In this document: positions 33,915 through 44,226 of the stretch, in pieces
Layout of the letters: every line of letters begins with the position of its first letter
How positions within the stretch are numbered: the first letter of the stretch is position 1
Source: Aquatica leii
Lineage: Eukaryota; Arthropoda; Insecta; Coleoptera; Lampyridae
Direction: 5' to 3'
DNA: 64,000 bases
NCBI GenBank assembly: GCA_035610365.1
Contig: CM069432.1
Location: 231,840,532-231,904,531, forward strand
Notes under the pieces: model-generated
Told to the model about the DNA's origin: nothing
Databases searched by the model: none
Seen by the model: the letters and a program-made list of their open reading frames with translations, nothing else
Program-made: the position numbers and the translations under genes

Positions 33915-33999
33915 TTTTTGAGTAAAATGAGTGTCACCAAGGCTTTATTCAAAAATCATAACCTACACTAAATACTTTCAAATTCTTTACTAACTAGGA

Positions 34000-36180
34000 T
34001 TACATATTTTTTAATTGTTCTTTACAGTTATATTTTTTCAAGTTAATTACATTTTGGGTTGATTTATACCGATCGGTATTAGGATGATTAAGAACATAAG
34101 CGTTATCTCCTATTTCCTTACTAACTTCATAAGGACCTTCATAAAGCAGAAAAAATTTTTTGATCTGCTTATCTATTGCAGATGATTGATAATGTGTTCT
34201 GATAAGAACTAAATCGCCTTTTTTAAATTTTACCGGTTTTGAAACAGTTTTATCATGCTTCAGTTTTCTTTTTTCCGCTTTTGACAAAAACTTGTCTCTT
34301 GCCAATGCTATTTTTACCTCGACCGTTAAATCGTCTCTTCCGGGAAACTTTATCAATTCTTCTATAATCCTTTTAGGCCTCTGACCTTTAATTAATTCAT
34401 ATGCTGTACAACCCGTAGATTCGTTTTCGACACAATTAAGCCAATCTTCTATTTTCTGTACATACTTTGGCCAATGAGTATGATGTTCATTACAATATGA
34501 TCGAAATAGTCTACCCAATTCTCTCATTATTCTTTCCACTGGGTTCGATTGTGGATGGTAAACTGACGAATATTTAACAGAGATACCTTTATCCTTTAAC
34601 GTTTCTGTCCATAACTCACATATAAATTGAGTTCCATGGTCGGACAGTATTGTTTCAGGTAACCCTATGTTAGGAATAAAATCATTAATTAGCTTGTTAA
34701 GCAGTGTCCTAGAATTAGCTTTCTTAATCGGATAAAGTTTTACAAACTTTGTAAAGATATCACGAATTACAAATAAATAAGTCACTCCAGAACGACCTTG
34801 TGGTAAGGGTCCAAATAAATCTACCGATACAATTTGTAACGGATGTAGAGCTTTTATATTTTTCATCAAACTTTCATGACTTTTATTGTCTACTTTAGCT
34901 TTTTGACATAAATCACGACATCCAATTATTTTACAAACTTTCCGTTCCAAATTTGCTATATAGCAAGTCTCGCGAAGCAATGCCGCACACTTTGCTGTTC
35001 CAAAATGACCGTAAGCTTCATGGTATTCATGTATTAAATCCTTTTGTAGATGATTGGGTATGCAAAGCAACCACCATTCTTCGCTTGTTTTGCCCTTTTT
35101 AAATAATATTTTTTCATGAACCACATAATTCTTCTGTAATTCTTCTTGTTTTCCTTGACTGTTCGTTTCTAATTCCTTTTTGATCCATAATAAATGTTTG
35201 TCTATATTCTGATCCTTTTCTATGTTAGCCAAAATATTGGTGATCTTATTATCTTTCTTCACTGCAGCTACTATCAGTGGACTCTTTTTCTTCCCAGCCC
35301 CATAAACATAGCGTGAGAGGAAGTCAGCTATTTTGTTGTCTTGTCCTTTGCAATATCTAATCTCTAGTTGGTACTCTTGTAAGTATATACACTGTCGCAT
35401 TAACCTAGCACTTAAAGCTTTGCAAGTGAAGATGAACTCTAAAGCTTTGTGATCTGTTAGCACTATCGTTGGATATCCCAAAATATACGTTCTAAATTTT
35501 TTACAAGCGAACACAACGGCTAATAACTCAAGCTCGGTAATCATATAATTCTTTTCAGCATTCAATAACATCCTACTTGCAAAACATAACGTTTTAATGA
35601 TTCCGTTTTCACCTACTTGAAACAAATGTGCTCCTAAAGCATAACCAGATGCATCAGTAGAAATATAAAATGGTTTCGTGAAATCTGGATGAGATAACAT
35701 GATAGACTGCAAAAAACATTGTTTTATTTGATTAAACGCTATTTGTTCTTCTTCTTTCCATTTCCACTTTTGATCTTTTTTTAAAAGGTGCGCTAGTTTA
35801 CTTACGCTTAAAGAATGGTTATTAATAAACTTTCTGTAAAAATTACAAACACCTAAAAATGATTGCAGTTCTTTTCTGTTAGTAGGTGGTTGAAAATCCT
35901 CAATCGTTTTAATTTTTTCAGAATCTACACTAATACCTTGTGGACTAATTATGTGTCCCAAAAATTTAATTTGGTGAGCTAGAAACTCAGATTTTTTATA
36001 ATTTATCTTCAAGTTTGAATTGTGCAAGCGTTTAAATATGTGTTCTAATTGGTCCAAGTGCTCTTCTAAAGTTCTGGAGGCAATAAGTATATCATCTACG
36101 TATACAGTTGCAAATGTAAGCGCCTCTGGCCCCAATACTTGATCTAAACATTTACTAAACACTGCCACCGATACATTCAA
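34000..36180 (-). CDS. Gypsy pol: RT palm to integrase, open frame
   Basis: A 726-codon open frame. RT: TVYVDDILIASRT (catalytic pair at residues 29-30), LKINYKKSEF, IKFLGHIISPQGI and SFLGVCNFYRKFI. RNase H: D176 in ISTDASGYALGA, E216 in ITELELLAV, D243 in VLTDHKALEF. Integrase: zinc finger with H384/H387-type histidines and CRDLC near 421-425, then D454 (VSVDLFGPLP), D514 (ILSDHGTQF) and E549 (QSNPVERIMREL). The C-terminal region (KKGDLVLIR, GPYEV) is the usual beta-barrel tail, with no chromodomain. All catalytic residues are intact. The listed start is internal to RT; the RT N-terminus lies upstream in broken frames. Confidence 0.92.
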   Translation of the reverse strand: MNVSVAVFSKCLDQVLGPEALTFATVYVDDILIASRTLEEHLDQLEHIFKRLHNSNLKINYKKSEFLAHQIKFLGHIISPQGISVDSEKIKTIEDFQPPTNRKELQSFLGVCNFYRKFINNHSLSVSKLAHLLKKDQKWKWKEEEQIAFNQIKQCFLQSIMLSHPDFTKPFYISTDASGYALGAHLFQVGENGIIKTLCFASRMLLNAEKNYMITELELLAVVFACKKFRTYILGYPTIVLTDHKALEFIFTCKALSARLMRQCIYLQEYQLEIRYCKGQDNKIADFLSRYVYGAGKKKSPLIVAAVKKDNKITNILANIEKDQNIDKHLLWIKKELETNSQGKQEELQKNYVVHEKILFKKGKTSEEWWLLCIPNHLQKDLIHEYHEAYGHFGTAKCAALLRETCYIANLERKVCKIIGCRDLCQKAKVDNKSHESLMKNIKALHPLQIVSVDLFGPLPQGRSGVTYLFVIRDIFTKFVKLYPIKKANSRTLLNKLINDFIPNIGLPETILSDHGTQFICELWTETLKDKGISVKYSSVYHPQSNPVERIMRELGRLFRSYCNEHHTHWPKYVQKIEDWLNCVENESTGCTAYELIKGQRPKRIIEELIKFPGRDDLTVEVKIALARDKFLSKAEKRKLKHDKTVSKPVKFKKGDLVLIRTHYQSSAIDKQIKKFFLLYEGPYEVSKEIGDNAYVLNHPNTDRYKSTQNVINLKKYNCKEQLKNM

Positions 36181-36620
36181 TCCAAAAGGTAAGACTTTAA
36201 ATTAAAAACTACGTCTATTAACAAGAAAGGCGGTATATTTTCGAGAATTAGAATGCAAAGGCACTTGCCAATACCCACATGTGAGATCCAAAGAAAATAA
36301 ATATTTTACTCCACTAAACTTCTGTAACAGCTCTTCCATTGAAGGAGGGGATTGTCTATCTGCAATTAAAATTTGATTTAGTCTTATAGCATCTAGGCAA
36401 AGTTAAACTACACTATCTTGTTTGTTCACTACTACAATTGGGTTGGAATACGGAGAACTAGACCTTTCAATAACTCCGCAATCAATCATTTTTGTATTTC
36501 TTGATCTACTGCTTCACGCTTAGAATGTGTGATTGGATATGATTTCTGCACAAATGGCGTATCCTCTGACACTTGCAACTTGCTTACAAAACTCTTACAT
36601 AATTCAGGCTGATTAGAAAT
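36181..36620 (-). pseudogene. Broken RT N-terminus of the young gypsy
   Basis: The fingers and first palm part of RT are readable but interrupted: SEDTPFVQKSYPITHSKR, then a one-base shift near 36497, IDCGVIERSSSPYSNPIVVV, a stop, SPPSMEELLQKFSGVKYLFS, and LDLTCGYWQVPLH with the first palm aspartate, then a stop near 36200 before the long open frame. At least three lesions in 440 bases contrast with none in the next 2.2 kb. Confidence 0.8.
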
Positions 36621-37306
36621 ATTTTTTCATACCTAGTTTTTAATTTTTTAACGGAAATCATTTCAGTTTCGTTTGCACTGATCTTAGCTGTGCAGGATTC
36701 TCTATGCCTGGCTTGATGTTGTTCGAAAACTTCCCGAAAAGGTAATACTGCCTGACATAATTCACAGGTATAATTTCTCATATTTTCTAATTGTGGGTCT
36801 TCTCTGGTCTCTTGAAAAGATTTAAATTTTTCATGATTTTGTGTATCTTCTGATATTTCTTCGCTTAATCTTAACTTATTAGATACCAGTTTGTTATTAG
36901 AAATATTATTCACAAGAGGGATTTTAAATTTTGTTCCTTCTTCATCAATAAATGTCATTGAACTTTCATTCATGTCTACTTTTACCTTTCTTTTATTCAT
37001 CCAATCCATTCCTAGAATAGTGGATGTTTTTAATTTATCGATAATTAGAAACACTATTTGTTGCTGCGATTCGCCCAAGTTGACCGTTATTAAAGCTTGC
37101 TTTTTTACTTTCTTAATTCCTCCTGTTACACCTTGTATAGATAAATGTGGAGCTGGTATTTCTGGTATTTGCGGATTATTTTCTTTGATTGATGCGAATA
37201 ATTCTTCTGACATCACGCTAACTGCGCTCCCTGTGTCAATTAGAAATTGATGGCTTCTTCCTTCAAGTAGTACTTGTAGATAAGGTAATTCAATAATTTG
37301 ATTCAT
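36584..37306 (-). CDS. Gypsy aspartic protease with a C2H2 zinc finger
   Basis: 240 codons. Residues about 14-110 are a retropepsin: FLIDTGSAVSVMSEELF holds the D-T-G active site, followed by ALITVNLGES, and TILGMDWM near 95 is the I-L-G-x-D flap-end motif. Residues about 180-202 are a C2H2 finger: C-E-L-C, twelve residues, H-Q-A-R-H, exact CX2CX12HX3H spacing. A C2H2 finger between protease and RT is unusual; gypsy elements normally have only CCHC knuckles in gag and an HHCC finger in integrase. The frame ends by a one-base shift where the RT domain should start. Acts in Gag-Pol maturation; the finger's role is unknown. Confidence 0.85.
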   Translation of the reverse strand: MNQIIELPYLQVLLEGRSHQFLIDTGSAVSVMSEELFASIKENNPQIPEIPAPHLSIQGVTGGIKKVKKQALITVNLGESQQQIVFLIIDKLKTSTILGMDWMNKRKVKVDMNESSMTFIDEEGTKFKIPLVNNISNNKLVSNKLRLSEEISEDTQNHEKFKSFQETREDPQLENMRNYTCELCQAVLPFREVFEQHQARHRESCTAKISANETEMISVKKLKTRYEKIFLISLNYVRVL

Positions 37307-38014
37307 ATTCTCTTTAACATTTTCATTGTCATTTACATTTTTGCACTGTTGATAAAACGAACGACTAAAGTTAATATGATTTTGCTGCTCCTCATGACCC
37401 TTTTTCTGGACAGCTGGAGCTTCCTGTCTCAGGGCACCTAGTTTTCCGAGGATGACCTTGGTCTAAAATAAGTCGGCCTATTTCCTCTTAAGTTAGACAC
37501 AAATACACCACGTCCTCTTCCTCTAAAATTATCAAAATGTTGATCCCTTTGATCGTTAGTAAATGATACTCTTCTGTTTCCTTCTATTATATGCCCTCTT
37601 TGAGTGTTTTCTTGTTGTATTCGACGATCCCCCCTATTTTCTAATTGAGTGAGTATTTCCCTTAACGCGGTTAATGTTGTCACTCCTGCTGAAATTAAAA
37701 TCGTTTCCACATCATACGGAAAATGCTTGATCAATGCTTTTACTAATGTTTTCTCAGGTATTGGCGGTTCCAAATGCTGTGTTCTGTCGATCCAATACCA
37801 CATGTGATGCGTATATTTTCCAACTCGCGGGTTATAACTTCTAGGAGAGCACACTTCAATGCGTATCTTTTCTTGTTCATCTGGTGACCTTAACTCTTTC
37901 ATAAAATCAATTTTAAACTCTTCTAACGTTGTCCAATTGTTTAACATATGTTCTGCCCAGATGCGAACATCACCTTCTAAACAGTCGATGACAAAACTTA
38001 GTTGATCACAACTA
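37307..38014 (-). pseudogene. Gypsy gag, capsid and nucleocapsid-like part
   Basis: Open from the second copy of a 52-bp repeat to about 37438: DQLSFVIDCLEGDVRIWAEH, NNWTTLEEFKIDFMKEL, then SPRVGKYTHHMWYWIDRT-like segments and a basic RG-rich tail (FRGRGRGVFVSNLRGNR). The RG-rich end probably binds RNA in place of a zinc knuckle, since no CCHC motif is visible. It is out of frame with the N-terminal half because of the 52-bp duplication. Confidence 0.8.
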
Positions 38015-38761
38015 GGTATCTTTAAAACCTTTAAACATTTTTATAATTTTTTCAAAAATTTTACTGGGTATCTTTAAAACCTTTAAACATTTTTGTAATT
38101 TTTTCAAAAATTTTACTGGGTGGCCTGACTGACGACTTCCATTAAATTTAGGTTTTTCTCCGTGAACATGTAAAACAGCTTCTGCCCATCCACTAGTACT
38201 ACCCGGTTGGTTACTGATGTTTGTAATTTCTTCCATTATGTTCTTAACTTCATTACCTATCGTTTTTATTGCTTCGGTCATGCGATAAAATTTGTTATCA
38301 ATGTTATTAAATTTTGCTTCGGAAGTTTTTCTATCAATAATGATATTCACATTTAATTCTTCAAATTGATTTGCCATTTCGTGTGCTTGTTGTTTTACTT
38401 CAATTAAGGATTCTTCAATTGGTAATACTCGATTTTCAAATTTAACTTCTAACTCTTGTTTAGTTTTGTCTAATAATTCTTTATTAATTCGCTGAAAATC
38501 CGTAATAATTTTCGATTTGAGTTCATTCATTTTTCGATTACTATCTTCTCTCATTGCTTTCATTTCCATTAATAACTCCATCATACTAGGTTCACCAGTA
38601 TATTTTGATTGTTCTGGTGTTGAAAAAACGGGCGGTTCTATTCCAAAACTGTCCCTTCCAGTGACACCTAATCCACTATCTACATTAGCTGCTTGTTCTA
38701 CTTCACTTTCCATTTTTTCTATACTTTTAATTCTTTTAATAAACCCTGATCTTAATAACAT
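38012..38761 (-). CDS. Gypsy gag, N-terminal coiled-coil part
   Basis: 249 codons from MLLRSGFIKRIKSIEKM. A long predicted coiled coil (MMELLMEMKAMREDSNRKMN and onward, residues about 65-180) precedes HGEKPKFNGSRQSGHPVKFL, the start of the capsid-like region. After KCLKVLKIPS the frame enters a second, shifted copy of the same 52 bases and stops. The stop is therefore caused by the duplication, not the natural end. Confidence 0.85.
   Translation of the reverse strand: MLLRSGFIKRIKSIEKMESEVEQAANVDSGLGVTGRDSFGIEPPVFSTPEQSKYTGEPSMMELLMEMKAMREDSNRKMNELKSKIITDFQRINKELLDKTKQELEVKFENRVLPIEESLIEVKQQAHEMANQFEELNVNIIIDRKTSEAKFNNIDNKFYRMTEAIKTIGNEVKNIMEEITNISNQPGSTSGWAEAVLHVHGEKPKFNGSRQSGHPVKFLKKLQKCLKVLKIPSKIFEKIIKMFKGFKDT
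38019..38122 (-). repeat. 52-bp tandem duplication in gag
   Basis: Units 38019-38070 and 38071-38122 start TCTTTAAAACCTTTAAAC and differ at two positions. Since 52 is not divisible by three, the duplication shifts gag. Confidence 0.95.
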
Positions 38762-38865
38762 AAAAGTAAGATAAATATAACCTCAGTTTATAAATCAATT
38801 AATTTCTACCATAATTTTAATTAAAAAAAAATTATAAAAATACTCAGGACCCACCTAAATCGAGC

Positions 38866-38882
38866 TTCACGTTGTAGCGCCA
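38866..38882 (-). promoter_or_regulatory. Primer binding site of the young gypsy
   Basis: On the minus strand TGGCGCTACAACGTGAA starts two bases after the 5' LTR. It begins with TGG as expected for a tRNA CCA end; I cannot name the tRNA. Confidence 0.65.
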
Positions 38883-38884
38883 AT

Positions 38885-39952
38885 TGTTACCCCTTTTTTA
38901 TCTTTTTATTTTGCTTTTCGTTTGTTTTATGCCGGACTAGCCTTAAATTGCCTTAGAACATGTGGCTCTTGCATTTCAGGGCTTATGTGAGTGGTTGTCC
39001 TTGTATATTTATGTAAATTTAAATATTTATAAAATTAAGCACTCGAGAAATCACCCTTTAAGTTTAACGTTAAATTAATGATTTACATTACTTGGCGTTG
39101 TGACAAGAACTTACCTCTGCCGTTACAAATATTTGTAATGTAAAACTAAATTAAAAACACAAAAAAAATTAATACATATATTGAATAACACTAGAAAAAA
39201 ATCATAAACAAAAAAAACGAAACGTAAATACACATTAACCATGCAATTCCTTAAAAAATATAAAGCCTGGGACTGAAAACGCTCTGAATGTTTGCACACA
39301 ATTATATGTGATTTTAATAATCACATAAGAACACTTATGGTTTAACAAAAGATGTCTTCTACAACGGATTACAGCAAGTTTTAGATTCACTGACCATTAA
39401 AAGTGTTCTTTTAATATTAACTTTTATTTTGATAACTATGTTTTTTTTTACAACGGCATAAAATTCACCGGAATGTAATTACTGTCACACACTAGTAATT
39501 TTATTCATCCAGAATAAAAAAAAAAATAAAATTGACAGACCTTTTTCGAATTCGATATACAGATGGCTGCTGGAGTTTTAAAATTGATTTTTTCTTCCTT
39601 TTGGCACAAATCACCAATAAAACTTTAATGAAAACTTTTTCACTAGTAATTAATTTACATACTTTAAATCTGATAACGTAGGTAAGTAGGTAATTTTTTT
39701 TACCTTATCACACTTTAAAAAAAAACTTTTTTCAACAGGGATTTGCGTACTCCTACCTACGTATCCCTATCGACTGCCCTTTTTTCACCCTTGTTTTACA
39801 CCACCGCATATAAGGAATGCAAGGCCAAAGTTCCCCTTACTAATATGTGAGTTCTAAAATTAGCTCGATTGCTGGAAACTAATAAATTAAGTAACAATCG
39901 AAACCACAGACATGAATTTTTTTTTCATAGGTAGTTACTGAGTTTTGTTACA
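38885..39952 (-). repeat. 5' LTR of the young gypsy element
   Basis: 1068 bp, TGTTACC...TGTTACA; promoter LTR on the minus strand. Confidence 0.93.
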
Positions 39953-40290
39953 ACCTTTGTAAAATCATTTAGGTTTATCTCATTCTTGGCAGAAAGAGTG
40001 ACTTTTAGCATTGAGTACGTTACGATAAATGTTTTCCCGGTTTTAGAATGAGCTATATTAATTACTAAAAAGGATTCTTTATCTACAACATTTCTTACAA
40101 CCATTTTAACTAGGTGATCACCATAACAGCCACCAGAAATTCCAAGAACTAAGACAAACTATAATATAAAATAACTTTTCCATCAGGAACATCATTTGGG
40201 AATTGGCATATAAAAATTTTAGGTTTCTTTAGTATGCATCCCACACTTGTCTTTTTTTAATATAACTTCTGCTTTGTACAATCATGTAAG
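39953..40290 (-). pseudogene. Crypton-like recombinase, upstream part with partial duplication
   Basis: Minus-strand reading: LVLGISGGCYGDHLVKM, NVVDKESFLVINIAHSK and KTFIV (a box A region similar to that at 32250-32760), running straight into YSMLKVTLSAKNEINLNDF, which belongs before box A. It ends exactly at the gypsy target site, where its frame continues at 32832. So a box A fragment was duplicated in front of a gene copy before the gypsy split that copy. Confidence 0.6.
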
Positions 40291-40650
40291 TTCATGTCAT
40301 TCATTAACTAGTACAATTGAAACAGCCTGCAAGATAAAAGTTTTGTCACTAAGAATTAATCAGACTTCGTCATTTACCTTAAATAATCTATTTGATTCAC
40401 AATAACTCAGCAACTACAATAAATTGAATACTTATCGTACACGTGTTTCAACAGCTATGCTGTCAACTTCAGCGAACTGATACTAAAACTGTAGTTATGA
40501 CCACAGCTAATTTATACTGAAATTATGTGACGCTTCGTTACTTCTCTTTAATTTTTACACTAAGTTGAACAATTCCGAAAAACCAACGGTCCGTAGTTAA
40601 CGTTGCTCATCAATAAAGATTTGTTTTTACAAGTTTTCAAACTCACGTAT
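40291..40650. other. No gene seen
   Basis: AT-rich; nothing recognised. Confidence 0.45.
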
Positions 40651-40654
40651 AAAT

Positions 40655-40840
40655 CTAGACTTCTATTTTATCATTATGTTCCAACATATTTACGGCAACA
40701 CTGGATTTACCTATTTTCTTATATTTGACATGAGCTAAATGCTTTTTATAACGGGTTTTTATGGATTTTCTGGTTTGCCCTATATATATTTGATTACAGT
40801 CTTTATAACTACTTTTATATATTCCCGATTTAGCGCACAT
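40655..40840 (-). pseudogene. Penelope-like GIY-YIG endonuclease fragment
   Basis: The frame reads KSGIYKSSYKDCNQIYIGQT, then RKSIKTRYKKHLAHVKYKK and SSVAVNMLEHNDKIEV. GIY and YIG with the following arginine and the conserved CCHH-type C and H are the signature of the endonuclease at the C-terminus of Penelope-like elements, which nicks target DNA. No RT precedes it on this strand; the adjacent RT is on the other strand, so the locus is rearranged. Confidence 0.82.
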
Positions 40841-40892
40841 ATTTATTGGATTTTTTGGGTTACCTAAAAGATTTTTTTGTTATCGTTAGTGG

Positions 40893-41210
40893 TTGTTAAT
40901 ATTTTGTAATCAAATTTTGAGAAGATTTTTTGAAGTCCTTAGCATCAAACATTCTTACGAATTTATTGAAAAAATTAAAAACGTTGAGCTGACTGAACAT
41001 GAAATGTTAGTATCATTTGATATTAGTGCATTGTTTCAAAGTGTCCCAATTGATAAGACTGTGAAGTATCTAAAAACCATTTTGACGATTCAGAAGTAGA
41101 AAATGTTGTAAAATTAACTAAATTATGTATGGAGCATGCAACGTTTCTTTTTTCCCGATGTCCTAGGTTTTACTTTACTTGCTAATTTTTTAACACATGA
41201 GATAAAAACT
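40893..41210 (+). pseudogene. Penelope-like RT, N-terminal part
   Basis: HSYEFIEKIKNVELTEHEML followed by VSFDISALFQSVPIDKTV is the first palm block of Penelope-like RTs (relatives have D-V-x-S-L-F-T-N-I-P). Reading continues past a stop at 41097 as KLTKLCMEHATFLFS and then decays. The aspartate is present, but the next conserved blocks are missing. Confidence 0.78.
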
Positions 41211-42001
41211 CTATGCGCAATCAGGGTATTCGTGGGGTTTGAATGTTCACCTTCTTTACAAAAACATATACGTAAATACCATTCAACTTTATTACATATA
41301 TAAAGATATTAAATACGACGTCGAATGAGCTCGTACGAAAAATATAAAATAATTGAAATACAAACAATACTTAAAATTAACTTTTCCCTAACCTGCTTAA
41401 AGATGTGCGCTTTTGCGTATTAATTTCACACGAAAGTACGATCACTGTAGAAACCTTGGATTTTCGTTATTTTTAATAGAACTTCCTTCTGGAAAGCGTC
41501 AGCCAGATTGCAGTGGATGACTCGTTCTTTATAACAATTCAACGTCGAAATACACCTTTTTATTTCTGATGTTTTAAGTTTCACTTTTCTTTAATATTGG
41601 CTCGAAACCGTTTGCACCTCGCACTAATTTAGGCTTTGTACTTAGCCTATTTACGAGCTGAATTTACTTAGTATTGGCTCCTGTCGACCAAAAGCGCGCT
41701 TTAGTACCCCCGGTACTTCTTGGACCGCGGCTTCAATCGAAGTCCTCCCTTCATTTACTTTTTTAGAACTTATTGTCAACACTTGCGCGTAACATTTTAT
41801 ACACACACATAACGCACGTAAACTATAGACATTTATAATTGTAGAATGCGCCACAAATAAAACTAAGCAACAACTAATACAGTTAATTTGAATATATGAA
41901 TATAGAAAGTGTCATTACAAGCAATCATATTTTCAAATTTACAGTATATTTACCACTAAATAAAATTTGTTTATGAATATATTTGAAACCGGTCTAAAAC
42001 A
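41211..42001. other. Unidentified insert or decay within the Penelope-like RT
   Basis: About 790 bases separate the two halves of the RT. No coding signal; slightly higher GC around 41640-41760. Possibly another insertion, but no ends were found. Confidence 0.35.
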
Positions 42002-42319
42002 AAATTTAAATTACTTTCCGAAAGGTATGTGTACGATACTTTTGCGGTCATTGATACTAGTGTTTGCAACCCTCAAGAATTTTTTGAGGCTTTCAATTCA
42101 AAATTTGAAACTATAAAGTTTATCGATGAAATAGAAAACGATGGAAAGTTGCCATTCCTAGACATTTTAGAAATCAGAAAGGGCAATAAATTAGATATTG
42201 ACATTTACCGCAAATATGCCAACACCTTGCGACTTATAGCAAATGGCCCTAAGTTTTACGATATAAGTCAAAAACGCTGTATTGATGATAAGACTACACA
42301 ACTATTTCTGTTTCTTTAA
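42002..42319 (+). pseudogene. Penelope-like RT, C-terminal palm part
   Basis: MYDTFAVIDTSVCNPQEFFE (relatives: R-Y-V-D-D-T-F), then KFIDEIENDGKLPFLDILEI and KLDIDIYRKYANT match the end of the RT palm and thumb of Penelope-like elements. The catalytic D-D has become Y-D. It is collinear with the fragment at 40893. Confidence 0.8.
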
Positions 42320-44226
42320 TAAAAAAATTATCATAGTATTTTGTAAATATAGAACCTGAGTTGGATAAATTGCATTTTGTTTATGATGGTAAAATTTTTA
42401 AAAAACTTTTTTTTTTATTTTGCTATTTTGTTGTGTTAATAGTTCTTGTGCAAAAGTTCGGAATGTAAAAAAGTTTTAACTTCATAACTTAAAAATAAAT
42501 GTTTTTCACCAATCTAATCTTTTATAATAAAATATTGATTTTAAAAATAAACACATTTAGCCCGATTCTGTAGCTTTTGACAAATCGAATAGAAATTAAT
42601 GTATCGAATCGGAATGTTGCAAAATTGAAATGCACATTCTTTAATATGTGAAATTTAATGTTGGGTGACATTGGTAAAAAACAGTCAAATGAATAATTTA
42701 AATTTGACGCCGCGAACCGCAGCAATTGCAGTTTACAACTTCAAATAGTTTCGATTGTGTTTTAATTTCTATTCCATTTGACTTTCTTCTTCTTTGAATT
42801 TCTATTCGATTTATAGTTACATAATGGTTAACACTTTTATAAAACTAACGAACTTAGTAAACAAATTATTGTGGTCCAATACTATATACTACCAAAACAA
42901 TATGTCTGTATAACTAAATCAATATTTTTATGTAACTGTTAGTATGACGTCTTTACAAAACGTAATTATAATCAATATAAACGCAATCATCATTACTTCT
43001 AATGATAAATGATAGAAATGTAAAAAAATCTTGATAAAAAAAGATTCGTGAACTAAACTTAAACAAATCACTTTAATCATGTACAATAGCTCATAAGTTT
43101 GGAACTAATAAAACTGATAATTATTGTTAAAATACTTTAAAGTACTAGTTTTATTGTACTTAAAAAAATAATTTGAACAATAACTTAAAAAGGTACGTAC
43201 GTACTATTTTTTTAACGGTAGTGTAGTTGCATAATTTAAAAAATCTTACTGTTTTGATAGTTACACCTACGTTGTTTATCTTAATATCCTCATTTATATA
43301 ACGTCTCCTACACTATTATTAAGATTCTTAATAATTTGTTTTTTTATTTTGAACGGTTGTCACATATATCTCTTGTTTTAACAACTTCATAAAGTTAGCA
43401 TTTGCTAGCAGTACTAAGTATTTATGTTTGCAATATATTGTCGTATTCATTTTAATAAAAAACCATTTAAGTTAATAAATAAAAATAATTTAATTATTTA
43501 TTAATTTTGTTATAGTTGTTGCATGCAAATTTTAATTCTTTAACGTTCCACCAAATTTTACATAACAGTTTGAATATTTAATGATCATTTATTGTTTAAT
43601 TGTAAATAAATAAATAATTATTTAAATTCAAAATTTTAATTTACATTTAGAAATTGTAACATATTTAATAATATCTATTGCAACACATATTTTGCAAACG
43701 AAGCGTTTTGATTTTAAATTATTTTTTAATCAATGAACGGAATATGATGTAAAATAAGTTAACAATGCAAAGTAATTGCAAATTTCTAAGTGTATAATAT
43801 GCAATATGACCTGTAATCTAAAACAAAAATTGCAAAAAACAAAATAATTTGAAAACATTAGTTCTTTGAGTCGAATTCAGTTTAGAATACTTCATCAAGA
43901 ACTTAAGTCCCATATCATGAAACAAAATAATAAAAAGAGAGTTGGCTCTCTAGTAACCGTATTAGTCTTTAAATTTCACAATTAAAAAGTTCAAGTTTTT
44001 GATTCGTCATTTAACGAAAAATGAAAAAAAAATTAAAAAACTTATCGAAACGTGAAACGCTTACTTACCGTACCGTATGGGTTTTACAAAATTCGACAGA
44101 ATAGACTAAAATTCGATTTTTAGAAAATAGTGTATATCCATTATATCATAACTGACGTTTACAATAATAGTAATTAAAAGTAGATCCCTAATTAATTAAC
44201 GAAGAAAAACATTATTAAAGTTGACG
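42320..44226. other. AT-rich desert
   Basis: No gene. One possible MITE (separate entry). The rest is poly-A/T rich and unremarkable. Confidence 0.45.
42582..42812. repeat. Possible MITE with 16-bp inverted repeats
   Basis: AAATCGAATAGAAATT at 42582-42597 and its exact inverse at 42797-42812 bound 231 bases without coding. No clear target duplication. Confidence 0.45.

Larger units (their letters stand above)
32833..39952 (-). mobile_element. Young Ty3/gypsy LTR retrotransposon, 7.1 kb
   Basis: Two 1068-bp LTRs bound by TGTTACC...TGTTACA flank gag, protease with a C2H2 finger, RT, RNase H and integrase on the minus strand. A 4-bp duplication ACCT lies at 32829-32832 and 39953-39956. The LTRs differ by about seven substitutions plus a few homopolymer-length changes, so insertion was recent. 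Even so, gag and the RT N-terminus carry lesions. It sits inside a Crypton-like open frame. Confidence 0.93.
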
